The translations under genes and the position numbers were made by a program. 64,000 bases of DNA from Helcococcus bovis (GTDB lineage Bacteria > Bacillota > Clostridia > Tissierellales > Peptoniphilaceae), in assembly GCF_046035435.1 (NCBI RefSeq), contig NZ_JBFNFH010000001.1; one strand, given 5' to 3'. This document shows positions 1-7,618 of the stretch, piece after piece; positions within the stretch are counted from its first letter, which is position 1; each line of letters starts with the position of its first letter. The notes beneath the pieces were generated by a model. The model did not search any database, had not been told where the DNA came from, and saw nothing but the letters and a program-made list of their open reading frames with translations.

Positions 1-81
1 TCCATTCAACTCAATAACTCTACTATTCGCTTCTGTAAATCTCCAAGTAATCTCTGGAATTATATTAACTTCTGTTCTCAT
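1..81 (-). CDS. sufD: SufD-like FeS assembly scaffold, N-terminal fragment
   Basis: Only the first 27 codons lie in the window; the gene runs off the left edge. It starts with ATG at 81, with a strong AGGAGG at 87-92 that overlaps the end of sufB. The N-terminus (MRTEVNIIPEITWRF) has the short residue pattern that opens Firmicutes SufD proteins, and the gene follows sufC-sufB, which is the usual suf order. By family knowledge SufD would partner SufB and SufC in the cytosolic scaffold that assembles iron-sulfur clusters. The identification rests on position and a short N-terminal match, so the family call is likely but not proven. Confidence 0.7.
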   Translation of the reverse strand, partial: MRTEVNIIPEITWRFTEANSRVIELNG

Positions 82-90
82 TAATTCCTC

Positions 91-1494
91 CTAACCTATT
101 GACCCAATTAATTCTAAATTAATTAAATTATTCATTTCTACTGCATATTCCATTGGCAATTCTTTAGCTATAGGCTCTGCAAACCCCCTTACAAGCATCG
201 CTTTTGCATCTTCTTCGCTCAATCCTCTACTCATCAAATAAAATATCTTCGAGTCGTCTATTCTACCAATTTTTGCTTCATGACCTAAATCAACGTCATC
301 ATTTTCAATAAGCATAACAGGAATTGTATCTGAAACTGATTCACTATCCAACATTAATGATTCACAATTTACATTGGATTTTGATCCCTTAGCATTTTCC
401 TTAAAATGAACAAGTCCTCTATATATAGCTTCTCCACCACTTTTAGAAATAGATCTGGCGTTTATAGTTGAATATGTGTTTGGTGCAGCATGAACTGCTT
501 TAGCACCAGTATCAAGTATTTGTCCTGAGTTAGCAAAAGAAATACCAGTATAATCTGATTTTGCATTTTCTCCAATTAATATTGAGGCAGGATATAACAT
601 TGAAACTCTAGATCCAAAAGATCCTGATACCCATTCTAAATGTGCATTTTTCCAAACTATTCCTCTTTTAGTATTTAAGTTATACATATTTCTGGACCAG
701 TTTTCTATAGTAGAATATCTTAATTTAGCACCCTCTCTAACAAATAACTCAACCGCTCCAGCATGAACATTTATTACATTATATTTTGGTGCCGAACATC
801 CTTCAATATAATGAACATACGCTCCTTCATCAACATAGATGAATGTATGCTCAAATTGTCCCGCTCCCGGTGCGTTTAATCTAAAATATGATTGAATAGG
901 AATATCTACATACTGACCTTTCGGCACATATACAAATGATCCTCCTGACCACACAGCATAATGAAGCGCTGCATATTTGTGTAAATCAGGTTCCACAGCT
1001 GTACCAAACCATTTTCTAATAAGTGGTGCATGTTTTTGAACCGCTTCCTCCATATTTACATAAATAACTCCTAAATCAGTTAAATAATTTTTAACATTAT
1101 GATAAACAGTTTCAGAGTCATATTGAGCACTTACACCTGCAAGCGCATTAATTTCAGCTTGAGGTATGCCTAGGTCGTAAAAAGTTTGTTTAATATCATC
1201 TGGTAAATTATCCCATGCATTTGTTTCACCTGATTTCGGTTTTACATAAAGTGTAATTTCATTAATATCAACTTCTGATAAATCTGGTCCCCATGTTGGA
1301 TTTTCTTGTTCATAAAATAATCTCATTCCTTCAAGTCTCTTTTCAAGCATCCATTCTGGTTCATTTTTTTCAGAGGAAATTAATCTAACAATTTCTTCCG
1401 TCAGTCCCTTATCTGAAATTTTAGAATATTCAAATTGATTTTTTTTATCAAATTTACCTCTATCAATATCGTCGATTTGTGATTTTCTAACCAT
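91..1494 (-). CDS. sufB: SufB, Fe-S cluster assembly scaffold protein
   Basis: A 467-residue protein of the usual SufB length. It contains the C-terminal beta-helix features of the family, including SGGSFVYVPKG near residue 185, an HYIEGCSAP segment near 230 and NVNCESLMLD near 376. In the SufBCD complex SufB receives sulfur and builds the nascent iron-sulfur cluster, driven by the SufC ATPase. The start codon (1494) lies inside the 3' end of sufC, an 8-base overlap that indicates translational coupling. sufD follows directly. The only assembly operon visible here is of SUF type, as in most Gram-positive anaerobes. Nothing looks degenerate. Confidence 0.97.
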   Translation of the reverse strand: MVRKSQIDDIDRGKFDKKNQFEYSKISDKGLTEEIVRLISSEKNEPEWMLEKRLEGMRLFYEQENPTWGPDLSEVDINEITLYVKPKSGETNAWDNLPDDIKQTFYDLGIPQAEINALAGVSAQYDSETVYHNVKNYLTDLGVIYVNMEEAVQKHAPLIRKWFGTAVEPDLHKYAALHYAVWSGGSFVYVPKGQYVDIPIQSYFRLNAPGAGQFEHTFIYVDEGAYVHYIEGCSAPKYNVINVHAGAVELFVREGAKLRYSTIENWSRNMYNLNTKRGIVWKNAHLEWVSGSFGSRVSMLYPASILIGENAKSDYTGISFANSGQILDTGAKAVHAAPNTYSTINARSISKSGGEAIYRGLVHFKENAKGSKSNVNCESLMLDSESVSDTIPVMLIENDDVDLGHEAKIGRIDDSKIFYLMSRGLSEEDAKAMLVRGFAEPIAKELPMEYAVEMNNLINLELIGSIG

Positions 1495-2230
1495 TATTCA
1501 CCTCATCTCTGAATTGTTGATATCCATTTGTTTCAATTTCCTCGATTAGTGAAGCATCTCCCGTTTTAACAATTTTCCCTTCAATCATTACATGTACTTT
1601 ATCAGGTTTAATACTTTCTAAAATTGAACTGTGATGCGTGATTATAAGTGCTGATTTTTCTTCATTTAAGAATAAATTAACTTCTTTTGATACTGTTTTT
1701 GTTGCATCAACATCAAGTCCTGAATCCGTTTCATCAAGCATAATAAATTTAGGATTTAGCATTTTCATTTGTAGAATTTCATTTTTCTTCTTTTCGCCAC
1801 CTGAAAATCCAACATTTAAATATCTTTCAGCATAATCCTTATGAAATCCTAATTCTTCTAATTGTTTCTTTAGTTCTCTTCTAAACATCAAAAGTTTAGG
1901 TTTTTCTCTTGTAAAATTAATTTGTGCAGTTCTTATAAAATTTTCAACACTTATCCCTTCTACTTCTTCAGGATTTTGAAAACTCAAGAAAATTCCTAAT
2001 TTAGCTCTTTTATCTGTTGAAAGATCTGAAATGTCTTCTCCATCAAATATAATTTCCCCTTTTGTCATTTCATAATCGGGATGATCCATAATCACTTTTG
2101 TTAAAGTTGATTTTCCTGATCCATTCGGTCCCATTATTACATGCACTTCTCCATCTTTAATTTCTAAGTCAATGCCTTTCAATATTTTTTTATCTTCTAC
2201 CTTTGCATGCAAATCTTTAATCTGTAACAT
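1487..2230 (-). CDS. sufC: SufC, Fe-S assembly ABC-type ATPase
   Basis: A 247-residue ABC ATPase. A Walker A motif GPNGSGKST is near residue 36, the family signature GFSGGEKKK near 143 and a Walker B IMLDETDSGLD near 164. SufC powers the SufBCD scaffold. I place the start at ATG 2230, preceded by GAAGGGAG; a longer frame would begin at a TTG at 2245 inside the ribosome site and is unlikely. It is the first gene of sufC-sufB-sufD and follows a hairpin that ends the upstream hypothetical gene, so it probably has its own promoter in the 60-base gap, although I could not assign clean boxes. Confidence 0.96.
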   Translation of the reverse strand: MLQIKDLHAKVEDKKILKGIDLEIKDGEVHVIMGPNGSGKSTLTKVIMDHPDYEMTKGEIIFDGEDISDLSTDKRAKLGIFLSFQNPEEVEGISVENFIRTAQINFTREKPKLLMFRRELKKQLEELGFHKDYAERYLNVGFSGGEKKKNEILQMKMLNPKFIMLDETDSGLDVDATKTVSKEVNLFLNEEKSALIITHHSSILESIKPDKVHVMIEGKIVKTGDASLIEEIETNGYQQFRDEVNNG

Positions 2231-2284
2231 TTTTTCTCCCTTCAATTAATGTCTACTAATTTAGTATGAATTTAAGATAAAATA

Positions 2285-2312
2285 TATAACAGATTAGTTT
2301 TCTAATCCGTTA
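2285..2312 (-). terminator. Hairpin overlapping the stop of the hypothetical gene
   Basis: A near-perfect inverted repeat (ATAACGGATTAG, loop AAAA, CTAATCTGTTAT on the minus strand) includes the last codons and stop of the upstream gene and is followed by ATATTTTATC. It can act as a factor-independent terminator between the hypothetical gene and sufC, although the U-tract is imperfect. Confidence 0.5.
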
Positions 2313-3022
2313 TATTCATTAACATATAAATACATGTTTGTAATATGCTTTAATGCTTTATCTGATTTTTTTATTTCAGATTTTATTTCTTTAATTTTTT
2401 TATCAATTTCTTTTTTTGAAGATATTGTATCTTCTAAATTAAATGGAAACAACTCGGTCATATCATCCATTTGAGTATCAAAATATTTAATTTTTTCTGA
2501 TAAATCTTTTGCAGATAATCTACTTTTAGAGAATTCTAAATCTCCTAGTTTACTAAACGAATCAAAAATGATTTCAAATTGGCCAGTTTCTATAGAATAT
2601 TTAATCATATTCCAATCTGTCTCTGTATATTGTCCTTTATTTATAAATGGATCATACTTGTCTATTAAAATTTTTAATTTATCTAAAAACTCATTATTCA
2701 AAAGTTGTCTAATATCTTTCAAATAAGCATTAAAATTATCCCTCTTATTTTTTAATCGTGAAATTTTGTTTTGTAAATTTGAATATTCTCTTTTGGCAAG
2801 AAAATTCATAAATTTAAAATGATTGTATTCTTCATGAATGCCATAAATAAATTTATTTTCTAACTCTTTGTCTATTATCATGGATTCATGAATCAATTCC
2901 ATTTTTTTTATTTCATATTCTGAAAAATATTCAATATATTTATTTTCTAAAAACACTTTATATATGTATTTATAGAATAAATATTGTGCATATTTTTCAA
3001 TATATAATTGTCTGTTTGACAT
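2294..3022 (-). CDS. Uncharacterised cytoplasmic coiled-coil protein
   Basis: A 242-residue protein that I do not recognise. It has no signal peptide and no membrane segment. The N-terminal half is rich in Tyr, Phe and Lys (for example YIEKYAQYLFYKYIYK), and two stretches, about residues 80-115 and 200-230, have the Glu/Lys/Ile periodicity of coiled coils. I chose ATG 3022 because AAAGAGG stands five bases upstream; a GTG at 3037 would lie before that site. It is flanked by its own extended -10 promoter and a terminator hairpin, so it is probably monocistronic, between the OatA-like gene and the suf operon. No function is inferred. Confidence 0.75.
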   Translation of the reverse strand: MSNRQLYIEKYAQYLFYKYIYKVFLENKYIEYFSEYEIKKMELIHESMIIDKELENKFIYGIHEEYNHFKFMNFLAKREYSNLQNKISRLKNKRDNFNAYLKDIRQLLNNEFLDKLKILIDKYDPFINKGQYTETDWNMIKYSIETGQFEIIFDSFSKLGDLEFSKSRLSAKDLSEKIKYFDTQMDDMTELFPFNLEDTISSKKEIDKKIKEIKSEIKKSDKALKHITNMYLYVNEYNGLEN

Positions 3023-3042
3023 TATAACCTCTTTCACTTGTA

Positions 3043-3051
3043 ATTATAACA
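3043..3051 (-). promoter_or_regulatory. Extended -10 promoter of the coiled-coil protein gene
   Basis: On the minus strand the sequence reads TGTTATAAT, a consensus TGn extended -10 box, about 20 bases upstream of the chosen ATG. The -35 region falls in the T-rich tail of the preceding terminator and matches consensus poorly. Confidence 0.5.
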
Positions 3052-3063
3052 TATTAAGCTCCA

Positions 3064-3097
3064 TTAAAAAATAATCTACATAGTAGATAATTTTTTA
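3064..3097 (-). terminator. Terminator of the OatA-like gene
   Basis: On the minus strand the stop codon TAA is followed at once by ATCTAC-TAT-GTAGAT and then TATTTTTTAA. This is a short hairpin plus U-tract, flanked by matching A and T runs. Confidence 0.7.
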
Positions 3098-4921
3098 ATT
3101 TTGTAATTCTCTAATTATCAAATCAACCATTTTACTTACCCCATCATACATAAGATGAGTTTGATCTGACGCTAAATATTCTGGATTCTTAGATGCAACT
3201 GAATACCAGTCAACTAATCTTATGTCAGAATGTTTTTTTACATAATTTGCATATGTTTCATTAACTTGTTTTTCCCAACTATCTGGCATTTTAACATTTA
3301 CAAATACTTTTCTGCTCTTTGGATATAATGCAACAATATTATCCAAATCTGTTTCTGAGAAAAATCCATTTGTTCCTAACATCACTACAAGAGCTGTTTT
3401 TTCTGAATCATATTTTTTGTATTGTTCAAAAACTGGTAATGATTGATATAATTGTCTACTTATTTTTGCATCGATTATAGAGTCAGGATATAAATCACTA
3501 ATCCTTGAACCAACATTTACACCTAAAGAATCTCCAACTAAAATAATTCTGTAATTAATTTTAGTATCTTTTAGATTTTCACTATTTTTTTCATTTTTTG
3601 TTTCTTTTGTATTATTTTCTTTATTATCATTTATTTTTTTATTATCATTTATTTTTTTATTATCATTTATATTTTTATTTTTTTCTGTATTTATCTCTTC
3701 GGCTAATTTAACATTTTTAGTTTCATCTATAAACATTGTAGAAAGATAAGGCACAGAAACTCCAGATACCCCTATAATAAATAATCCTAAAAATACATAT
3801 AAAATTACACTTCTTGATAATAAAATCCATCCCTTTTTTTCAGCTGAATTTACGAATCCATATCTAGCTATTGGTTTTTCAATATTTATATAAACTAAAT
3901 ATGATATTATTAGTGTAGCTAGTATCCTAAACACAGTAAACCAAATATTAGGATTTCCTACTTCTTTATGCATTTGCGATAAGACGATAATTGGAAAATG
4001 CCATAAATATATACCATAAGACATTTTCCCCACTCCCATTACAAATGGTATATATGAAAACAGCTTACTTATAATGTTCGTAATGGATCCAAAGGAAACT
4101 ATCATTATAAATGAATTAATTGCAAAAATCAAAAATCCTACTCTATATACCCATGGATAAACTTCTGATACATTAAATATTAAGTATACATAAAGAGCAG
4201 TAGATGCAATTGCAATCAAATTTGATATTCCAAATCTATTTAATCCTTTTTTTGAATTCAATTTTTCCAAGGGATAAAAGAAATACCCGACAACACCTAT
4301 TATTATTTCATAAATTCTAGTGTCTGTTCCATAATACACTCTACTCATATTATCAAATGTATATAAATAATTTTGTAAAAAGTAGCTAAATACTCCTATT
4401 ACAGATATTAAAATAATAAATAAATTTAATCCTTTAGTTATTCTAAAATTGTAAAATCCCTTAAATAAAAATAAAATTAGAATAAATGATTGAAACATTA
4501 CCCCAATATACCATAAATGTTTAAATGGATTTGCAACAAAATTATCAAAATATCCTACTTTATTCGTTATCAACCACCAGTTGCTTGTAAAGCTCAATCC
4601 GGCCAATGGGTCAAAATGAGATACATTTAATGCAGGTTTATTAAATAAGGTCAGAAATATTGTTACGACAAATACCAAAATAAATAGTCCCGGCCATAAC
4701 TGTCGTATTCTTGAAATAATTGTAGAGAAAAATGGTACCCCATTTTTTTCTTTATTTTTTTTCACTAGTGAATTCGCTAATAAGTATCCTGATATAACAA
4801 AAAATAAATCAACTCCTATAAATCCCCCAGGAAACACCTTACTATTTATATGATATAAAACTACTGAAATAATAGCTATAGCTTTTAATAAATCAATTCC
4901 TGAAATATATTTTCTTTTCAT
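3095..4921 (-). CDS. oatA: OatA-like acyltransferase-3/SGNH O-acetyltransferase
   Basis: A 608-residue membrane protein with the two-part architecture of OatA. Residues 1-395 form an acyltransferase-3 domain with about ten or eleven membrane helices (opening MKRKYISGIDLLKAIAI, with YHINSKVFPGGFIGVDLFF and LWHFPI). An Asn/Lys/Asp/Glu-rich linker spans about 405-455. An extracellular SGNH-hydrolase-like domain follows, with GDS near 463, the Asn block GTNGFF near 513 and the catalytic DQTH near 585. OatA proteins acetylate peptidoglycan MurNAc and give lysozyme resistance; this role is inferred from the family. The linker carries an in-frame 18-base microrepeat. The GGTGGG ribosome site and an extended -10 box lie upstream, so it seems to be a single-gene unit. 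Confidence 0.85.
   Translation of the reverse strand: MKRKYISGIDLLKAIAIISVVLYHINSKVFPGGFIGVDLFFVISGYLLANSLVKKNKEKNGVPFFSTIISRIRQLWPGLFILVFVVTIFLTLFNKPALNVSHFDPLAGLSFTSNWWLITNKVGYFDNFVANPFKHLWYIGVMFQSFILILFLFKGFYNFRITKGLNLFIILISVIGVFSYFLQNYLYTFDNMSRVYYGTDTRIYEIIIGVVGYFFYPLEKLNSKKGLNRFGISNLIAIASTALYVYLIFNVSEVYPWVYRVGFLIFAINSFIMIVSFGSITNIISKLFSYIPFVMGVGKMSYGIYLWHFPIIVLSQMHKEVGNPNIWFTVFRILATLIISYLVYINIEKPIARYGFVNSAEKKGWILLSRSVILYVFLGLFIIGVSGVSVPYLSTMFIDETKNVKLAEEINTEKNKNINDNKKINDNKKINDNKENNTKETKNEKNSENLKDTKINYRIILVGDSLGVNVGSRISDLYPDSIIDAKISRQLYQSLPVFEQYKKYDSEKTALVVMLGTNGFFSETDLDNIVALYPKSRKVFVNVKMPDSWEKQVNETYANYVKKHSDIRLVDWYSVASKNPEYLASDQTHLMYDGVSKMVDLIIRELQN
3623..3676 (-). repeat. 18-bp in-frame microrepeat in the OatA-like linker
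   Basis: Three consecutive 18-bp copies (ATTATCATTTATTTTTTT on the plus strand, the last with one change) encode repeated KKINDN in the linker between the membrane and SGNH domains. The unit is a multiple of three, so copy-number change would alter linker length without shifting the frame. Confidence 0.85.
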
Positions 4922-4947
4922 TTTTACCCACCTACCTATAATAAAAA

Positions 4948-4956
4948 ATTATATCA
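4948..4956 (-). promoter_or_regulatory. Extended -10 promoter of the OatA-like gene
   Basis: The minus strand reads TGATATAAT about 27 bases upstream of the ATG. The TGn plus perfect TATAAT is strong, while the -35 position is weak. It is divergent from the promoter of the Asp23-family gene. Confidence 0.55.
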
Positions 4957-4978
4957 CAAAATAATCAATTAAACATAT

Positions 4979-5007
4979 TTGCATTAATCATTTTTATTAT
5001 TTATAAT
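4979..5007 (+). promoter_or_regulatory. Sigma-A promoter of the Asp23-family gene
   Basis: TTGCAT at 4979-4984 and a perfect TATAAT at 5002-5007 are separated by 17 bases, about 27 bases before the start codon, with CGGAGG in between as ribosome site. Confidence 0.75.
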
Positions 5008-5033
5008 ATATCTATACAGAAACGGAGGCTAAT

Positions 5034-5345
5034 ATGACCGATTTTAAACATGGTTCAGTTAAAATTTCAAATGACATTATCGACCAACTTATTGCAGAAA
5101 CAGCATTACAAGTAGAAAATGTTGAAGACGTAACTGGCTACAAAAACAAAAAGTTAGAAAAAAATAAAAAAGATGGAATAGTTGCAGTAATTAATGACAA
5201 CAATATAGAAATTGCCTTAACTATTCATGTAAAAGAAAATAAAAACATATATGAAACAGCGGAAAACGTTCAAAAAGCATTAAAGGAACAAATCAATACA
5301 ATGCTTGGGCTAAATGTAAAATCTGTAAATGTAATTTGTAAATAA
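5034..5345 (+). CDS. Asp23/Gls24 family envelope-stress protein
   Basis: A 103-residue protein with the Asp23 (alkaline shock/Gls24) pattern: GSVKISNDIIDQLIAETALQ at the N-terminus, a central VENVEDVTG and a C-terminal segment ending LGLNVKSVNVICK. The family comprises small cytosolic proteins associated with the membrane or with cell-envelope stress; the exact biochemical role is not known. A good promoter and CGGAGG lie upstream, and a strong hairpin terminator follows, so it is transcribed alone. It is the only plus-strand gene in the first 39 kb. Confidence 0.85.
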   Translation: MTDFKHGSVKISNDIIDQLIAETALQVENVEDVTGYKNKKLEKNKKDGIVAVINDNNIEIALTIHVKENKNIYETAENVQKALKEQINTMLGLNVKSVNVICK

Positions 5346-5368
5346 TTTTTACAATTAAATATAAAATG

Positions 5369-5417
5369 AAGTGTGGTATAAAAATTGCTTAAGATAATTT
5401 TTATACCGCACTTTTTT
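5369..5417 (+). terminator. Terminator after the Asp23-family gene
   Basis: AAGTGTGGTATAAAAATT pairs with AATTTTTATACCGCACTT (one mismatch) across a short loop, followed by a T run. This is a strong factor-independent terminator, 24 bases after the stop. Confidence 0.85.
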
Positions 5418-5442
5418 GTGTTCATCACTTTTTTGTGTTCAT
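5409..5442. repeat. 17-bp perfect tandem duplication
   Basis: CACTTTTTTGTGTTCAT occurs twice head to tail (5409-5425 and 5426-5442). The first copy forms the descending arm tail of the terminator, so the duplication may have arisen by slippage there. Confidence 0.9.
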
Positions 5443-5822
5443 CTGGAGACATATTTTTTTATGGATATCTTGATGGTTAAATGATTTTATATTTTTTTAG
5501 TTTTTCTTGCATATTCGTATTTTTCATATTTACGGTAGAATTCTAATTTTTCCTATTTTATTCCCCATTTCTCGCCGTACAAAATACGGTAGAATTCAAT
5601 GTTTTTATATTTTCTTCCCCATTTCTCGCCGTACATAATACGGTAGAATTCAATGTTTTTATATTTTCTTCCCCATTTCTCGCCGTACATAATACGGTAG
5701 AATTCAATATTTTTATATTTTCTTCCCCATTTCTCGCCGTACATAATACTAAACTACTAACTATAAGCTCGACATATAGGATAATCAAAAATTTAATTAC
5801 CACAAAATAAAAATTTATATAA
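5443..5822. other. Intergenic stretch holding the repeat array
   Basis: Outside the four 54-bp units I see no gene, RNA or clear promoter here. The flanks are AT-rich low-complexity DNA. Confidence 0.6.
5531..5746. repeat. 54-bp tandem repeat array, four units
   Basis: Four units start at 5531, 5585, 5639 and 5693, exactly 54 bp apart. Units 2-4 are nearly identical; unit 1 differs in its middle. Each begins TACGGTAGAATTC and ends CATTTCTCGCCGTAC, so unit junctions can form CCGTA-cataa-TACGG dyads. Because 54 is divisible by three and the unit lacks stops, two minus-strand frames stay open (18-residue periodic peptides such as MYGEKWGRKYKNIEFYRI). With no independent ribosome site or family match I regard these as non-coding. 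It is not a CRISPR, because the spacers would be identical. Confidence 0.9.
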
Positions 5823-6101
5823 TTATGTTAAAAGCCTAAATCCTATCATTGTTATACCTATAATTGAGTATATTGCTGTCATTGCGATATAGCCGATTCC
5901 ACCATTATTTTTGTAATAAATATATTGGTTGACTCCCATTAGGATAAATACTGTTCCTAGCAAAAGGTATGAAGCAAAGTGATTTACCTTTTTGTATGTT
6001 TCATAAATAATTACGCCTATGGCTAAGAAAATTAGTAAATCTGTAAAGATAATTAATTTTAATTGGCCTTTCGTTGCGATTTTTTGTTTGTATTCTTTCA
6101 T
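5823..6101 (-). CDS. Small three-helix membrane protein of unknown function
   Basis: A 92-residue protein. A short charged N-terminus (MKEYKQKIATKGQ) is followed by three hydrophobic segments, at about residues 16-33, 43-57 and 70-90, separated by short loops including QYIYYKNNGG. I see no catalytic motif. It starts 22 bases downstream of the fni stop and could be the last gene of that operon. The first copy of the 54-bp repeat region begins beyond its stop. Function unknown; it resembles the many small DUF-type integral membrane proteins of Firmicutes. Confidence 0.65.
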   Translation of the reverse strand: MKEYKQKIATKGQLKLIIFTDLLIFLAIGVIIYETYKKVNHFASYLLLGTVFILMGVNQYIYYKNNGGIGYIAMTAIYSIIGITMIGFRLLT

Positions 6102-6123
6102 GATTTTTCTTTCTTAAAGTATA

Positions 6124-7131
6124 TTATAATATTTCTTTTAATCTTCCAACTATCTTATAATCTACATTTTTTAATTCTTCTATATTTTTCACTCCCAAAA
6201 GGAACATAACAACTTTTGTTTTGTAGATTAAGTCTTCTAAATAATTTTTAGCTTGATCATATCCACCATGCAATAGATATTTTAATAATTCACCACTAAC
6301 TCCTACATAATCAGCACCAATGATTAATGCTTTTGCAATGTCTAATCCTGTTTTTATACCGCCACTTGCAATTATTTTAAGCATTTGACTTGATTCTCTA
6401 GCATTAATTATTGATTTTGCAGTAGGAATCCCCCAACTGTATAAGTCTGAAAAATCTTCTTTATAATTTCTAAGATTTTCCATTTCAATAAAATTGGTGC
6501 CTCCACTTCCAGAAACATCAATGTACTTTACACCAGCATCCACAAGTTTATCAACGGTTAACTTTGTCATTCCCATAGATTTTTCTTTTATAATCATTTT
6601 AGAAGAATAAGTTTTTGATAATTTTCTAATATTTTCTAATACATTTCTAAAATTAGTATCTCCATCAGAACTTATGATTTCTTGGGCTGAATTTAAGTAT
6701 AATGTTACTCCATCACTATTAATCAAGTTCATTGCATTTTCAATTGATTTTTCATCCGATTTCGCACTTAAATTTGATAGAACAACTACCTCGGATTTTT
6801 CACTTTCACCAATTCTTTCAAGATATAATTTTGATTCTTCATTATCAAAATTTCCATCTTGTGATCCTACAGAAAACGGCAATTTGAATTCCATAGCTAG
6901 TGAAAATAAAGTCTGATTTACATCAAATCCTTTTTCAGATCCCCCAACCATTGCGTTTATTATTAGCGGAAATGAAATTTTTTTATCAAAAATTTCAGAT
7001 TCTGTAGATATTTCATCAAAATTTATTTCCGGTAATGAATTATGTTCTAAATAAATATCATCAAATAGCGGATTTCCTACAAATGAGCTTATTAATGAAT
7101 TTTCAAGATATAAATCTTTTTGATTATCCAT
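6124..7131 (-). CDS. fni: Type 2 isopentenyl-diphosphate isomerase-like flavoprotein
   Basis: A 335-residue TIM-barrel protein with type 2 IPP isomerase landmarks: INAMVGGSEKG near residue 58, FSVGSQDG near 85, DVSGSGGTNFIEMENLR near 205, GIPTAKS, and the phosphate/FMN loop IIASGGIKTGLDIAKAL near 255. Such enzymes interconvert IPP and DMAPP using FMN and NADPH. ATG 7131 is chosen because AAGGAGA stands upstream; a longer frame starts inside the preceding gene. Two family positions look altered. The usual N-terminal Arg-Lys-x-Asp-His-Ile block is replaced by KDLYLENSL, and the Gln-x-His-x-Asn segment reads TLYLNSAQE, lacking the Gln and His. The family is clear but activity should not be assumed. 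Confidence 0.8.
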   Translation of the reverse strand: MDNQKDLYLENSLISSFVGNPLFDDIYLEHNSLPEINFDEISTESEIFDKKISFPLIINAMVGGSEKGFDVNQTLFSLAMEFKLPFSVGSQDGNFDNEESKLYLERIGESEKSEVVVLSNLSAKSDEKSIENAMNLINSDGVTLYLNSAQEIISSDGDTNFRNVLENIRKLSKTYSSKMIIKEKSMGMTKLTVDKLVDAGVKYIDVSGSGGTNFIEMENLRNYKEDFSDLYSWGIPTAKSIINARESSQMLKIIASGGIKTGLDIAKALIIGADYVGVSGELLKYLLHGGYDQAKNYLEDLIYKTKVVMFLLGVKNIEELKNVDYKIVGRLKEIL

Positions 7132-7606
7132 TTTTATTATTCTCCTTTTTAAAATCTTCAATTATTTTTGATAGTTTTAACAAATCAAATTCTCCTTGAA
7201 ATTCTGTTAAATTTCCACCTTTAAAAAATTGAACAGTAGGAATTATACCATCAGAAAATGTACTTGAAACATTTTTTTGGTGGTCATGTGACATTTCATC
7301 AAATTTCATAAAATAAACATGAGAAATTTTTTGTTCATTCAATAGTTTAAATAATTCAGGAACAAATTTTTTGCAATATTCACATTTTAAGCTAGAATAT
7401 ACAATCACAAAGTCATTTGTCTGAGTTTTTAATTTATTAAATATATCATAATTTATAAAATCAACTTTCACTCCTTGTGTATCTGAATCATAAAATTTTC
7501 TTAAATATTCTGAGGCTGATTTATCTCCATCTTGCCCTACAATTACATTTTTTGAACATCCAACAATAGATATGATTAATAAACAAATTAAAAATACTTT
7601 CTTCAT
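7124..7606 (-). CDS. Thioredoxin-like lipoprotein
   Basis: A 160-residue protein. MKKVFLICLLIISIVGC is a signal peptide with a lipobox-like IVGC, so it is probably exported and anchored by a lipidated Cys. The mature part has a thioredoxin-like fold with an active-site CEYC motif near residue 83 (VYSSLKCEYCKKFVP), followed by a DGIIPTVQFFKGG segment that contains the cis-Pro. It would carry out extracytoplasmic thiol-disulfide exchange; the substrate is unknown. ATG 7606 is preferred to GTG 7612. The stop overlaps the start of fni by 8 bases, and prfA lies 12 bases upstream, so it is in the prmC-prfA operon. Confidence 0.8.
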   Translation of the reverse strand: MKKVFLICLLIISIVGCSKNVIVGQDGDKSASEYLRKFYDSDTQGVKVDFINYDIFNKLKTQTNDFVIVYSSLKCEYCKKFVPELFKLLNEQKISHVYFMKFDEMSHDHQKNVSSTFSDGIIPTVQFFKGGNLTEFQGEFDLLKLSKIIEDFKKENNKNG

Positions 7607-7618
7607 GATCACTCTAAT

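Noticed and set aside
5531..5746. Possible CRISPR array
   Set aside because: Repeat units are contiguous and nearly identical over their full length; there are no unique spacers and no cas genes.
5553..5803. Open minus-strand frames of 63 and 81 codons with 18-residue periodicity
   Set aside because: Both frames are open merely because the 54-bp unit is divisible by three and has no stops; there is no ribosome site specific to either and no family similarity.
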